A stretch of DNA of 64,000 nt. It comes from Planctomycetota bacterium (lineage in GTDB: Bacteria > Planctomycetota > UBA1135 > GCA-002686595). The notes beneath the pieces are model-generated. The model was not told the DNA's origin. It worked only from the letters and a program-made list of their open reading frames with translations, and ran no database searches. Numbering within the stretch: the stretch's first letter is position 1; the number at the start of each line of letters is the position of its first letter. The stretch lies in NCBI GenBank assembly GCA_016714045.1, contig JADJNY010000001.1, positions 124,001 to 188,000 of the forward strand, given 5' to 3'. Below, piece by piece: positions 27,328 through 36,613 of this stretch. The translations under genes were made by a program, and so were the position numbers.

Positions 27328-28232
27328 TCCAGTCCTTCCTTCTCGTCGGCCTTCCCTACGCCGCGGTCCTCGTCTGCGTGCTGGGGTCGATCTGGCGCTT
27401 CCGCTCTCGGCGATTCAGCTACTCCGCGCTTTCCTCCCAGTTCCTCGAGGATCGTCAGCTCTTGTGGGGATCGGGACCCTGGCACGTGGGCATCTTCTTG
27501 GTCCTGGCTGGCCACGCGCTCGCGTTCCTCATGCCCAGCGTGTGGGCCAGCCTGGTCTCGAACCGCGCCGTGCTGATCGGCGTCGAGGTGGCGGGCATGG
27601 GCGCGGCGATCCTCGCGATCCTCGGCCTCTCCATCCTCACGCTGAGACGGCTCACCAACGGTCGCGTGCAGGCCGTCACCACGAATGTCGATCTCGCGAT
27701 CCTCGGCATCCTGCTGGTGCAGGTCGTCCTGGGCCTCTTGACCGCCGTGCTGCACCGGTGGGGTGCCTCCTGGTCGACCGGCACGGCGGCGCCCTACCTG
27801 TGGAGCCTCGCGACTCTGCGTCCAGAGCCGGCGCTCGTCGCCGATCTGCCACCCCTGGTGCAGACGCACATGGCTCTGGCGTGGGTGCTCCTACTCCTCG
27901 TGCCGTTCTCGCGGCTCGTGCACCTGTTCTCCCTCCCCGTCCTCTACGTGTTTCGCGCCCCGCTGGTCTTCGTGTGGGCCAACCCCCGACGTTTCGAGCG
28001 CGCCACGGCCTTCGTGCAGCGCATCGAAGCCCGCCGCTACTTCCTGCGCGCCTCGGCCGGCCTTGCCGCAGGCGGCTCGCTGCTCGCGGCCGGCACGTTC
28101 GAGCAGATCGCGCAGTTCTTCTTCGGGCCGCGCATGAGCGAGAAGGAATCGGCCGGGCTCATGGAGAAGAAGCTCGCACGGCTCGAGCAGAACGCGGCTC
28201 AGAAGAAGCTCGAGCTGGAGCGGACACGCTAG
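27324..28232 (+). CDS. narI: Nitrate reductase gamma subunit with Rieske-type anchor, ends at amber codon
   Basis: Di-heme cytochrome b subunit that oxidises quinol and passes electrons to NarH. Heme-ligand histidines are H54 and H64 (WHVGIFLVLAGH) and H182 and H200 (THMALAW...RLVH), in five-helix NarI topology. NarI normally ends near residue 225-230. Here residues 231-302 add ARRYFLRASAGLAAGGSLLAAG, which looks like the twin-arginine-type membrane anchor of a Rieske protein, and a charged helix (KKLARLEQNAAQKKLELE). Translation then meets TAG at 28230-28232, and the same frame continues directly into the Rieske head domain. This suggests a NarI-Rieske fusion interrupted by one stop codon. 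Confidence 0.9.
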   Translation: MIQSFLLVGLPYAAVLVCVLGSIWRFRSRRFSYSALSSQFLEDRQLLWGSGPWHVGIFLVLAGHALAFLMPSVWASLVSNRAVLIGVEVAGMGAAILAILGLSILTLRRLTNGRVQAVTTNVDLAILGILLVQVVLGLLTAVLHRWGASWSTGTAAPYLWSLATLRPEPALVADLPPLVQTHMALAWVLLLLVPFSRLVHLFSLPVLYVFRAPLVFVWANPRRFERATAFVQRIEARRYFLRASAGLAAGGSLLAAGTFEQIAQFFFGPRMSEKESAGLMEKKLARLEQNAAQKKLELERTR

Positions 28233-28643
28233 TCCCACATTCGCGTCGCCAAGCTGTGTGAGCTCAGCGCGAAGAAAGGCCGCTATTTCGTCGACTACGA
28301 GATGCGTCCGTCGCTCGCGTTTCGTGGCGAGGACGGGCTGCCCATCTTGCGCTCGGCGAAGTGCACGCACCTCGGCTGCACGGTCGGCAGCGACGTGGAT
28401 GCAGAAGGGCGGATCCTGTGTCCCTGCCACGTCTCGTTCTTCGACGTGAAGACCGGCCAGCCCAACGCGGGAGCGCCTGCGAAGGAGCCACTCCCCTCGA
28501 TCGGGTGGGTGCTCATGGACGCCGACCTGAACATCGTCGCTAGTCGTTCTTCGGACGGCGCGGTGCATGGGCACATCGACCCGACCAAGGCCGACCAGCT
28601 CGACGTGTACATCGGGAAGCCCCAGGGTGGGAGGTCCTCGTGA
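28233..28643 (+). CDS. Rieske [2Fe-2S] head domain, in frame with narI after TAG
   Basis: High-potential iron-sulfur domain that would accept electrons from quinol at the cytochrome b module. Cluster motifs are CTHLGC (28362-28379) and CPCH (28419-28430), with correct spacing. The fold begins about 20 residues before the first ATG (28302), in SHIRVAKLCELSAKKGRYF, and no ATG, GTG or TTG start with a ribosome site exists between the narI TAG and that point. The domain has no anchor of its own; a suitable anchor is the C-terminal extension of NarI in the same frame. Starting at 28302 would remove the first beta strands. The most economical reading is a fused protein with a CAG to TAG change or read-through. 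Confidence 0.82.
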   Translation, partial: SHIRVAKLCELSAKKGRYFVDYEMRPSLAFRGEDGLPILRSAKCTHLGCTVGSDVDAEGRILCPCHVSFFDVKTGQPNAGAPAKEPLPSIGWVLMDADLNIVASRSSDGAVHGHIDPTKADQLDVYIGKPQGGRSS

Positions 28644-29749
28644 AACTCGAGGAGATTGCAGGCCGGACGTTCGAGTTCGCGCGCGAGCGGTTCCCCGTCG
28701 CGAAGCTCAACGCCGAGTCGATGCTGACGAAGAAAGTAGTCCCGGTCCACCGGATGAGCTGGGCCTACTACCTGGGCGGACTGGCGCTCTTCTTCTTCCT
28801 CGTGCAAGTCGTCACGGGGCTGATGCTGCTCTTCTACTACCAGCCCACCGTGAGCGATGCGCATGCATCCGTCGAGTACATCACGCAGCACGTGAGCGGG
28901 GGCGCGCTGGTCCGCAATCTCCATGCGTGGAGTTCGTCCGCAATGATCCTGACGGTCATCGTGCACGTTCTCACGACGTTCGCGATGAAGGCGTTCGCGA
29001 AGCCGCGGGAGATCACCTGGGTCACGGGCGTGTTCCTGGCGATGCTCGTGTTCGGCTTCGGCTTTACAGGCTACCTGCTGCCTTGGAACCAGATCGCGGT
29101 CAACGCCACGAAGGTCGGACTGCAGTCCATCGAGGCCGTCGGCCAGTACCTGCCGGGCGAGATGGCGACGTGGCCCACCTTCGTGCGCGAGACCATCCAG
29201 GGCGAAGCCGCGGTCGGCCAGGCAACGTTGTCGCGCTTCTACGCGCTCCACGTGATCCTCTTGCCGTTCCTCGTCGCCGGCCTGCTCGGAGTGCACCTCT
29301 TCCAGGTCCAGATCCACGGAATGAGCTGCGGCGTCGACGTGGAGCGCGTCGGCACCGAGAAGTTCTTCCCGTTCTTCGTGATCAAGGACCTGTCCGTGTG
29401 GGGCGTCGCGTTCCTGGTCCTGTTCGTCTTGGGCCTGTGCCTGCCCTTCGAGTCGTTCTTCGCGTACCCGCTCATGGAGCCCTACGACCCGCTCGGGTCG
29501 ACGCCCGAGGGCATCAAGCCCGAGTGGTACTTCTTCTTCGTCTACTACCCGCTCGAGCTCCTTCCGTACTGGGCCGTGATGCTCGGCATGACGGCCGGCA
29601 CGCTCGGGCTGCTCCTCTCGCCGTGGATCCTCCAGAACGCGAGCCGTCGCACGTTGCGCGCCATCGCCATCGCGGCGGCGACCTATCTCGTCGTGATCAC
29701 GCTGTTCGGCCAGTCCATCTACGAAGTGCTTAAGGGGGTGAGTCCGTGA
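28640..29749 (+). CDS. Cytochrome b (b6 plus subunit IV fused)
   Basis: Membrane cytochrome b of 369 residues forming the quinol-oxidising core with the Rieske domain. GTG start overlapping the Rieske stop (GTGA). Two His pairs for the b hemes: LHAWSSSAMILTVIVHVL in helix B and ALHVILLPFLVAGLLGVHLF in helix D. The Qo-site signature PEWYFFF lies in the C-terminal half, and LPWNQ in helix C/D is the b6-type form. A complete cytochrome b within a nar operon suggests a dedicated quinol:cytochrome c module feeding the nitrate reductase or nitrite reduction. Confidence 0.92.
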   Translation: MKLEEIAGRTFEFARERFPVAKLNAESMLTKKVVPVHRMSWAYYLGGLALFFFLVQVVTGLMLLFYYQPTVSDAHASVEYITQHVSGGALVRNLHAWSSSAMILTVIVHVLTTFAMKAFAKPREITWVTGVFLAMLVFGFGFTGYLLPWNQIAVNATKVGLQSIEAVGQYLPGEMATWPTFVRETIQGEAAVGQATLSRFYALHVILLPFLVAGLLGVHLFQVQIHGMSCGVDVERVGTEKFFPFFVIKDLSVWGVAFLVLFVLGLCLPFESFFAYPLMEPYDPLGSTPEGIKPEWYFFFVYYPLELLPYWAVMLGMTAGTLGLLLSPWILQNASRRTLRAIAIAAATYLVVITLFGQSIYEVLKGVSP

Positions 29750-30348
29750 ATCGTCTTGCCGCCGCCGTGTGGCTCTCCGCCTTGCTTGCAGTGGACGCGC
29801 GCGCAGCCGCCCACGGCGTGTATCAGGAATTCGTGCGCAAGAGCTCCGGCCGACCGGTGGACTGCGCGATGTGCCACACCCACTCGAACGGTCCCGAAGG
29901 CACGGCGGCGGGGCAGATCGGCGGTCTCTCGTCCGAGGAACTGTCGCGGCTCGGACGCGCGCGTTCGGCGTTCGAGCCGGGCGCGAACGTGGACAGTCCG
30001 ATCCTGAACGACTTCGGCGACCTCATCCTGCAGCGCGTCGGAAAGAAGCGCGTGCTCGAGCTGCGCTCCGCGCCCGGCCGGCTAGTGGAGGAACTCGGCG
30101 TCGCGAGCGACCTCGACGCCGACGGCCTCTCGGACGCGCGTGAGTACCTCGAGGGCACGCATCCCCTGATCGCGAGCGATGGCGATCCGTGGAGCCTGTT
30201 CTGCCACAGCGTCAAGCGCGAGTGGTTCCGCCTGGTGATGATCACGGCTGCCACGTTGATCACGCTCTACGGGCTCTCGAACCTCCTCCGCGGGTTCGCG
30301 GTCCGCGTCCGCGCCAAGGAGTCGGCCGAGGAAGGAGCGGGATCGTGA
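29746..30348 (+). CDS. Mono-heme membrane cytochrome c
   Basis: Predicted exported cytochrome of 200 residues, probably the cytochrome c1/f-equivalent of the module. GTG start overlapping the cytochrome b stop (GTGA). Signal peptide MNRLAAAVWLSALLAVDARA; the single heme motif is CAMCH near residue 44. A Ca-binding-like DLDADGLSDAREYLEGTHP segment lies near residue 125, and a C-terminal helix (LVMITAATLITLYGLSNLL) forms the anchor. The fold around the heme is not a standard c1, so assignment as the electron acceptor rests on gene order. Confidence 0.82.
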   Translation: MNRLAAAVWLSALLAVDARAAAHGVYQEFVRKSSGRPVDCAMCHTHSNGPEGTAAGQIGGLSSEELSRLGRARSAFEPGANVDSPILNDFGDLILQRVGKKRVLELRSAPGRLVEELGVASDLDADGLSDAREYLEGTHPLIASDGDPWSLFCHSVKREWFRLVMITAATLITLYGLSNLLRGFAVRVRAKESAEEGAGS

Positions 30349-31949
30349 GCGAATCTCGCAAGGCCTACTCGGTGCTGGCGATGAACACGCTGGCTTTCAC
30401 CATCTGCTTCGCGGTCTGGACGATGAACGGCGTGCTGGTGACGCACTTGGTGACGACCGGCGTGTTCGACTGGTCGGCGCTCCAGATCGGCGTGCTGATG
30501 GCGACGCCCGTGCTCACGGGATCGCTCCTTCGGCTGCCCGTCGGCCTCCTCACCGACCGGTACGGCGGACGCCCGGTGTACTTCGTGTTGATGCTGCTCG
30601 CGGCCCTGGCGTTGGTCTACAACTCGCGCGTCGACGACTTCGCCGGGTTCTTCCTGGCGGCACTGGGTTTCGGCCTCTCCGGCGCGTCCTTCGCGGTCGG
30701 CATCGTGTACACGTCCGTCTGGTTCTCGAAGCAGCGGCAAGGCACGGCTCTCGGAGTCTTCGGTGCCGGCAACGCTGGGTCGGCGATCACACTGCTCGCT
30801 GCGCCAAGTCTCCTCAAGGGCTTGACGGACGGCGGCGCCGACCCGGAGGGGTGGCGCACGTTGCCGCTCATCTACGCTGCGGCACTGGGCGCGACGGCCG
30901 TGCTCTTCTGGTACTTCACCTACCCGAGGATGACGCCGCACGGCGCCGAGAAGACCCTTAGGCAGCGTCTGTCACCGCTCGGCAGCGTGCGAGTGTGGCG
31001 GTTTGGGGCGTACTACTTCCTCGTCTTCGGGGCCTTCGTCGCGCTGTCGCAGTGGCTCGTGCCGTACTACGTTCGCTTCTACGAGTTCCCCCTCGCGGCG
31101 GCCGGCGTCCTGGCGGCGATTTTCTCGCTCCCGTCGGGGCTGATCCGCGCGCTGGGTGGTTGGTTGTCGGACAAGTTCGGCGCGCGACGCATCATGTACT
31201 GGGTGCTCGGCACGTGCGTCGCGGGGTGCTTCCTCCTGATCTTCCCGCGCATGGACGTCGTCTCGCCAGGTGACGGGCTCAGCGCGTCCGCGGACGGCCG
31301 GATCGAGTCGATCTCGGACACGCAGATGGTCGTGCGATCGGCGCTCACCGGGAGGGCAACGACGTACACGATCGAGGCCACCTCGCAGGAGCGACCCAGC
31401 GCCCTCGCCACCGCGAGTTCCGACCTTCACAACCTGCGTGTGCTGCCCGAGCGCGTGTCTTGGAAACAGTGGGGCCAGAAGATCGAGATCGGCACGGACG
31501 GCAGCGAGACGCGCCGGCCGTTCCAGGTCGGGGACACGGTCAAGAAGAAGGAGCTTCTTGCCCGGGGCCGAACACAGATTTCGTTCCAAGCCAACGTCTA
31601 CGTCTTCACCCTCATCGTGTTCGTCGTCGGGATAGCGATGGGCATCGGCAAGGCGGCCGTCTACAAGCACATCCCGGACTACTTCCCGGAGGAGGTCGGC
31701 GTCGTCGGGGGTCTTGTCGGCGTGATAGGTGGCCTCGGCGGGTTCGTGTGCCCTATTCTGTTTGGGCAGCTGCTCGACATGACGGGCCTGTGGACGAGTT
31801 GTTGGATGTTCCTGTTCCTCGTGTCTGCCGGCTGTCTGTGGTGGATGCACCGCGTCGTCGAGCGGATGCTGCGGGAGAAGATGCCCGGACTCGTTCAGCG
31901 CATCGACCGACACGACGCGCCCGTGAGTGATGAAGTCCTCGCGAGCTGA
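30345..31949 (+). CDS. Second nitrate/nitrite MFS transporter with large loop insert
   Basis: NarK-family carrier of 534 residues ending the operon; GTG start overlaps the cytochrome stop (GTGA) after GAAGGAGCGG. The nitrate signature appears as GVFGAGNAGSAITLLAAP, and the second half has LIRALGGWLSDKFGARR. Unlike the first carrier it has about 120 hydrophilic residues (about 31250-31605) between two membrane segments in the C-terminal half. The insert contains beta-rich pieces (ESISDTQMVVRS, TTYTIEA) and ends at QISFQANVYVF. Inserts of this sort occur in some NarK1-type proteins. The two carriers likely split nitrate import and nitrite export. Confidence 0.88.
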   Translation: MSESRKAYSVLAMNTLAFTICFAVWTMNGVLVTHLVTTGVFDWSALQIGVLMATPVLTGSLLRLPVGLLTDRYGGRPVYFVLMLLAALALVYNSRVDDFAGFFLAALGFGLSGASFAVGIVYTSVWFSKQRQGTALGVFGAGNAGSAITLLAAPSLLKGLTDGGADPEGWRTLPLIYAAALGATAVLFWYFTYPRMTPHGAEKTLRQRLSPLGSVRVWRFGAYYFLVFGAFVALSQWLVPYYVRFYEFPLAAAGVLAAIFSLPSGLIRALGGWLSDKFGARRIMYWVLGTCVAGCFLLIFPRMDVVSPGDGLSASADGRIESISDTQMVVRSALTGRATTYTIEATSQERPSALATASSDLHNLRVLPERVSWKQWGQKIEIGTDGSETRRPFQVGDTVKKKELLARGRTQISFQANVYVFTLIVFVVGIAMGIGKAAVYKHIPDYFPEEVGVVGGLVGVIGGLGGFVCPILFGQLLDMTGLWTSCWMFLFLVSAGCLWWMHRVVERMLREKMPGLVQRIDRHDAPVSDEVLAS

Positions 31950-32030
31950 TCAGAACCAATGGGCTGAGGAGTCGCCATTTCTTATCCAGATCGCCACATT
32001 CGGTAATCGCGCACCCGACCGCCCGCGCCC

Positions 32031-33945
32031 TCAACGCGATCGCCGCTCGAGCTCCCCGCGCAACCCGGGAGCGAGCTGTGCTCCGCGCCGCACGAGCTCG
32101 CGCGCCGCGTCGAACGCACGACGCGCGTCGTCGACGGCACCGCGGGCCTCGAGCACGAGCCCCAGCTCCACCCGGACACCCGCATCGTCCGGCGTGATCC
32201 GCGCGAGGGCGCGGAGGGCCTCCTCCTGCGCGTCGGCGCGTCCGAGCTGTCGCGCGGCGGTCGCGAGCGTGCGCCAGCCCTGCGGATCCTCGGGGCGCGC
32301 GGCGACGAAGCGCTCGAGCTCCTGCAGCGCCTCCGCGCCGCGCCCGAGCTTGAAGAGGAAGCTCGCGCGTTGCACGCGCCACATCGGGGCGACGTCGCCG
32401 CGCCGTTCGCCGAGCGCGAACGCCTCGTCGAAGAGCGCGAGGCCGCGCGCGAGGAGCTCCGGGCGCCGCGCGAGATCGCGCTCCGCCTCGACGCCGAGCA
32501 CGAGCGCCAGGTTCGCGCGCAGCTCGGGGAGTCCGGACACGGCGAGGCCGCGTTCGAAGCGCGCGCGCGCCTCGTCGAGGAGCTCCGCGCGCCGCGCGAG
32601 CGCTGGCTCCGCGAGCGCCGCTCGATAGCGCAGCGTTCCGAGGTGCAGGAGCGCGTGCGGGTTGTCCGCGTCGACGGCGAGCGCGTGGGACCAGAGGGCC
32701 TCGCTCGACGTCCACGCGCGCGAGTAGCGCCAGGCGAGCGCGCCGCACGTCGCGAGCAGGACCGCGCCGGCGACCAGGGTGGGGACGAGCGCGCGTTGCG
32801 CCGCGAGCGCGAAGCCCGCCGCGGCCACGAGCGCGAGCGGGAGGCACGCGACGTACGTGTAGCGCTCGGCGACGAGCTGCGGCCCGGCCTGCAAGAGCCC
32901 CGACACGGGCAGGATGCACGCGACGTACGCGCACCACGCGGCGAGCAGCGCGGGGAAGCGCTTGCGCAGCGAAACCAAGAGCACCGTGAGCACGACGACG
33001 CCGAGGCCGGCGGCGACGAACGCCGGCGACGCCGCGGTGAACGGCTCGGGCAAGGGGTAGATCGGCCGCAGCCCGACGGGGGCCAGCGACGCGAGCGGGT
33101 AGAACGCGAGCGCATACGCGGCCTGCGCGGCGCGCTCGGCGAACCCGTGCGCCGCGAGGCCCTTCAGCGTCGTGCCCGCGCTCGCGGCGGCCGTGATCGT
33201 GACCGGCGCGGCGAGCAGCGCGAGCACGACGAACGGGATCTTCTCGAGCGCGAGGCGCGCGAGCGGCTCGGAGCGCGCGCGCCGATACACGCCGAAGTCG
33301 AGCGCCAGGAGCAACGCCGGCAGCACGATCGCTGTGCCCTTGCCCGCCCACGCGAGCACGCCGAGCACGACCGTGAGCGCGAGGTCGCCCGCGCGCCGCC
33401 CGCGCTCGACGTACCGGCACCACGCGAGCAGCGCGGCGATCAGGAACGCGCCCGACACGAGGTCGCGGCGCTCGGTCAGCCACGCGACGGACTCGACGCG
33501 CAAGGGATGGAGCGCGAAGAGGCCCGCCGCGCACGCCGCGGCGAGCTCGAGCCGCCGGTCGCCGAGCCGCAGGTCGGGCTCGGCCCCCGCCGAGCGCGCG
33601 CGGCTCCACGCCGCGAGGACGCGCCGCGCGAGCGCGTAGGCGAGCACCGCCGCGAGCGCGTGCCAAGCGACGCTCGACGCATGGAGCGCGCGGGTCCGCG
33701 CCGAAGAGCGCGTGGTCGAGCGCGAAGGACAACCACGCGAGCGGCGTGTAGTGCCCCATGTGCGGCGTCGTGAACATCCACGCGAGGTTCGCCGCCGAGA
33801 ACCCGCGCCAGTGCGGATTCTGCACGAGGTTCTGCGGATCGTCCCAGTCGACGAAGTCCGCGCCGAACGCGGGCGAAAACGCGAGCGCGACCGCGGCGAC
33901 GAGCGCCAGCACGATCGCGAGCGGGAGTGCGCGCGCGGACTTCAT
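32031..33945 (-). CDS. TMTC-like membrane glycosyltransferase/TPR protein, frameshifted
   Basis: Membrane protein with about ten helices and C-terminal TPRs, of the type related to O-mannosyltransferases (TMTC/GT-C like). N-terminal markers: FVDWDDPQNLV, HYTPLAWLSFALDHALFG, then ALHPLRVESVAWLTERRDLVSG and LLQAGPQLVAERYTYVACLPLAL; TPRs from about residue 440. The frame shifts in the GCGCGCG run at 33686-33692. Adding one CG unit would give DPRALHASSVAWHALAAVLAY and a 638-residue product. The ATG at 33945 overlaps the stop of its tandem paralogue (ATGA). Either both copies are decaying or the CG runs were miscalled. Confidence 0.78.
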
Positions 33946-35776
33946 CGATCGAGCCCTTCCAGCGCGGCCCGCGCGCGCGCGGCGTCGTCCCGCGAGCTTT
34001 CGCTGCCGGCCGCGCGCTCCGCGAACTCGAGCGCGCGCCGCAGGTCCGCGCGCGCCGCGTCCTTCGCGCCGAGGCGCGCGCGCAGCTCGCCGAGCGCGCG
34101 CCACGCGGCGCTCGAATCCGGGCGCAGGCGCACGACCGCTTCGCGCTCGAGCACGGCCTCCGCGCCGCGGCCGAGCCGCTCGAGCACCTCGGCGTGCACG
34201 ACGCGCGCGGCGAGGTTGCCCGGGAGCGCGGCGACGACGCGCGCGAGCTCGACCTCGGCCTCCGCGTCGCGTCCCAGGTCCGCGAGCAGCGCGGCGCGCG
34301 TGCGCCTCCAGCCCGGCTGCGCGCGCCGCGCGGGCTCGCCGAGCTCGATCGCGCGCTCGACGTCGGCGAGCGCGGCCTCGACGAGGCGCCGGCGCTCGTC
34401 CCCGGTCCGTGTGTCCGCGAGCATGCGCTTCGTCGCGCCGACGTTGAGGAGATGGAGCGGGTTCGCGCTCGTCGCGAACGCGCGCGCGAAGCGGTCGCCG
34501 GCGCGTTCCAGGGCCGCGCGCCGCTCGTCCGCGTCCTCGATCGCGAGCGCGCGGGCGACGTCGGCCTGCGCGCGCGCGTCGACGGCACGAGCACCAGCAC
34601 GACCGCCGCGATCGAACCCGCCGACGCCGCGAGCGGCACGTGGCGCGCGCACAAGGCTCCCGCGAGCCCGAGCGCGAACGGGAGGCACGCGAGGTACGCG
34701 TAGCGCTCCGCGACGAGCTGCGGACCGGCCTGCAGGAGCCCGTTGACCGGCGCGATCGTGATCGCGAACGCGAGCCAGGCGAGCCACGCGCGCGGGGCGC
34801 GTCGGCGCAGGCACCACGCGAGCACGCCGAGGGCGACTCCGCACGCCGCGGGGACGACGTACCGCGCCGCGACGAGCCCGCCCGGCGCGGGGAGCGAGTG
34901 GAGCGGCGACAGGTCGAGCGGCAAGAGCGTCTTCCACGGGTAGAACGCGAGCGCGTACGCGGCCTGGATCGCGCGCGCGCCGAGGCCGTGCTCCGCGAGC
35001 GACGCGCGCGCCTCGGTGCCCTCGGTCTGCGCCCACAACGTCAGGCCCGCGAAGGCTGCCGCGAGCGCCCACGCCGGCGCCGTCGCGACGAGCCGCGCGC
35101 GCAGCGGACCCGCGGTGGCGCGCGTGGAACCCTGCGGCGCGGTCGCGAGCAGCGCGTCGAGCACGAGGAACAACGCCGGCAGAACGACGCCCCAGGCCTT
35201 CGAGAGCAAGGACAGCAGCATCCAGGCGAACGCGAGCCAGCGGTGAGCGCTCCTTCCGTTCGTCCGGAAGCGCAGCCACGCGTCGAGCGCGAGCACGAAG
35301 AAGCACCCAGACAGCACGTCGCGGCGCTCGGTGATCCAGGCGACCGACTCGACGCGCAACGGATGGAGCGCGAAGAGCGCCGCGGCCCCGAACGCGATCA
35401 GCGCGCTGCGCGCCGCGCCGAGGTCCGGCGCGAGCACGGCGGCGAGCCGCCGCGCGAACCCGAGGAACAACACCGCTCCGACTGCGTGGAGGAAGACGTT
35501 CGTCCCGTGGTACCCGGCCGGGTCCAGGCCGTGGAGCGCGTGGTCGAAGGCCAGCGTGAGCCAGGCGAGCGGCTGGTAGTGCCCCAGGTGGAAGGACGTC
35601 GCCATCCAAGCGAGGTTCGGGCCCGAAAACCCGCGGTAGTGCGGGTTGTCGACGAAGTTCCGACCGTCGTCCCAGTCGACGAACCCGGCCTCGAGCGCGG
35701 GCGCGAAGGCAAGCAGCACGAGCGCCGCGAGCACGACGGCGCTGGCCCAGGCGAGGAGGCGGGGGGGAGGGGGCAC
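33942..35776 (-). CDS. TMTC-like membrane/TPR protein, paralogue, frameshifted
   Basis: Same architecture as the downstream gene: GFVDWDDGRNFVDNPHYRGF, HYQPLAWLTLAFDHALHG, ALHPLRVESVAWITERRDVLSG, LLQAGPQLVAERYAYLACLP, then TPR-like repeats from about residue 440 (for example GRDAEAEVELARVVAALPGN). GTG start at 35776 without a clear ribosome site. The frame changes within the 11-nt GCGCGCGCGCG run at 34568-34578. Removing one CG unit gives VPSTRAQADVARAL and restores one ORF of about 610 residues. GT-C glycosylation of exported proteins is inferred from the family, not shown. Confidence 0.78.
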
Positions 35777-35832
35777 GGGCGGCGCACTCTATTCGATGAG
35801 GCGGGCGCGTCCGAGGGCGCGCGGCCGGGGCC

Positions 35833-35993
35833 GGAGTCCTTCGGTCCGGAGCCCCGGGGTCCTTCGGCGTTGCGAGCCGGGACCCTGCGGCGCGGCGCGT
35901 CGGGACCCTCCGGCGCGCAGCCCCGGCGCCCTTCGGCGCGGCGCGTCGGGACCCTTCGCGCGGCGCGCAGGGGCCTTTCGGCGCAGCGCGGGC
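35833..35993. repeat. Seven tandem 23-bp repeats
   Basis: Seven consecutive units of exactly 23 bp start at 35833, 35856, 35879, 35902, 35925, 35948 and 35971. Each begins with a variant of GGGACCCTTCGGCG followed by a variable GC-rich half. The region 35777-36280 around it (between the TMTC-like gene start and a small ORF) otherwise shows no gene with coding character. A 23-bp period does not fit a protein repeat. Confidence 0.8.
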
Positions 35994-36280
35994 CGGGCGC
36001 ATGGGCTCGGCGCGGGAGAGAGCCCCGTGGGTCGTGACTCGGCCGGGGTTGCGGAGTGCGCGTCCCACCTCCACCGCGGGGCGGGGCGGCGCGTGCGTCC
36101 CTGAAACACGAGCTTCCACTCGCGAGAGAGTCGAGAGCGCGCGTCCCGTGTGCGGGACGCGCGGAGAACTCGTCCAGGAACTTCGCCTCCGCGCCGAGCG
36201 CCTCGCTAGAATCAGCCTCGTCGCGTGCGGTCTCCCCGCTCGCCGCCCCTGCTCTCCGTGCTCCCGCACGGTTCCTCGCC

Positions 36281-36550
36281 ATGGATCCGCTTTCCCCGTC
36301 GATCCACTCCCGCCGCGCCGATCTAGGCGCGACGACCAGCGCACCGCGCGAGCGCGCGGAGGTGCTCGAGTCGGTGCGTGCCGTCCTCGCGCGCGTGCCG
36401 TCGCTGCGTCCCGATCCGGACGCTTCGTCTCCGCGTGCCGCGCTCCCGTCGTCGCGTCCGCGCGTCGTCGGCGCGTGCGACACGCCGGTCGATCCGCTGC
36501 AGCTCATCGGGCTCCTCGGGCGCGAGCCCGTGGACGTCGCGAACTTCTGA
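36281..36550 (+). CDS. Small hypothetical protein, 89 residues
   Basis: Not recognised. ATG at 36281; strong G/C bias at third positions through the whole frame argues that it is real. Composition: a Ser/Pro-rich N terminus (DPLSPSIHSRRADLG), a short helix (APRERAEVLESVRAVLARVP), a Pro/Ser-rich linker and a final helix PVDPLQLIGLLGREPVD. No signal peptide or Cys motif. It is followed by a Rho-independent-type terminator, which supports it being an independent transcript. Nothing in its neighbourhood suggests a role. Confidence 0.6.
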   Translation: MDPLSPSIHSRRADLGATTSAPRERAEVLESVRAVLARVPSLRPDPDASSPRAALPSSRPRVVGACDTPVDPLQLIGLLGREPVDVANF

Positions 36551-36613
36551 TGGAGCGTTGGAGGGGATTCTCTTCGAACTAGCCCTGCCTCTCCCGCGCC
36601 TTTCAGAACTCCG

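Noticed and set aside
35833..35993. CRISPR array
   Set aside because: Units are contiguous 23-bp tandem repeats without distinct spacers, and no cas genes are present.
33942..36344. Extension of the TMTC-like ORF upstream to 36344
   Set aside because: The upstream part runs through the 23-bp tandem repeats and has no coding bias; the real N terminus is at 35776 in another frame.
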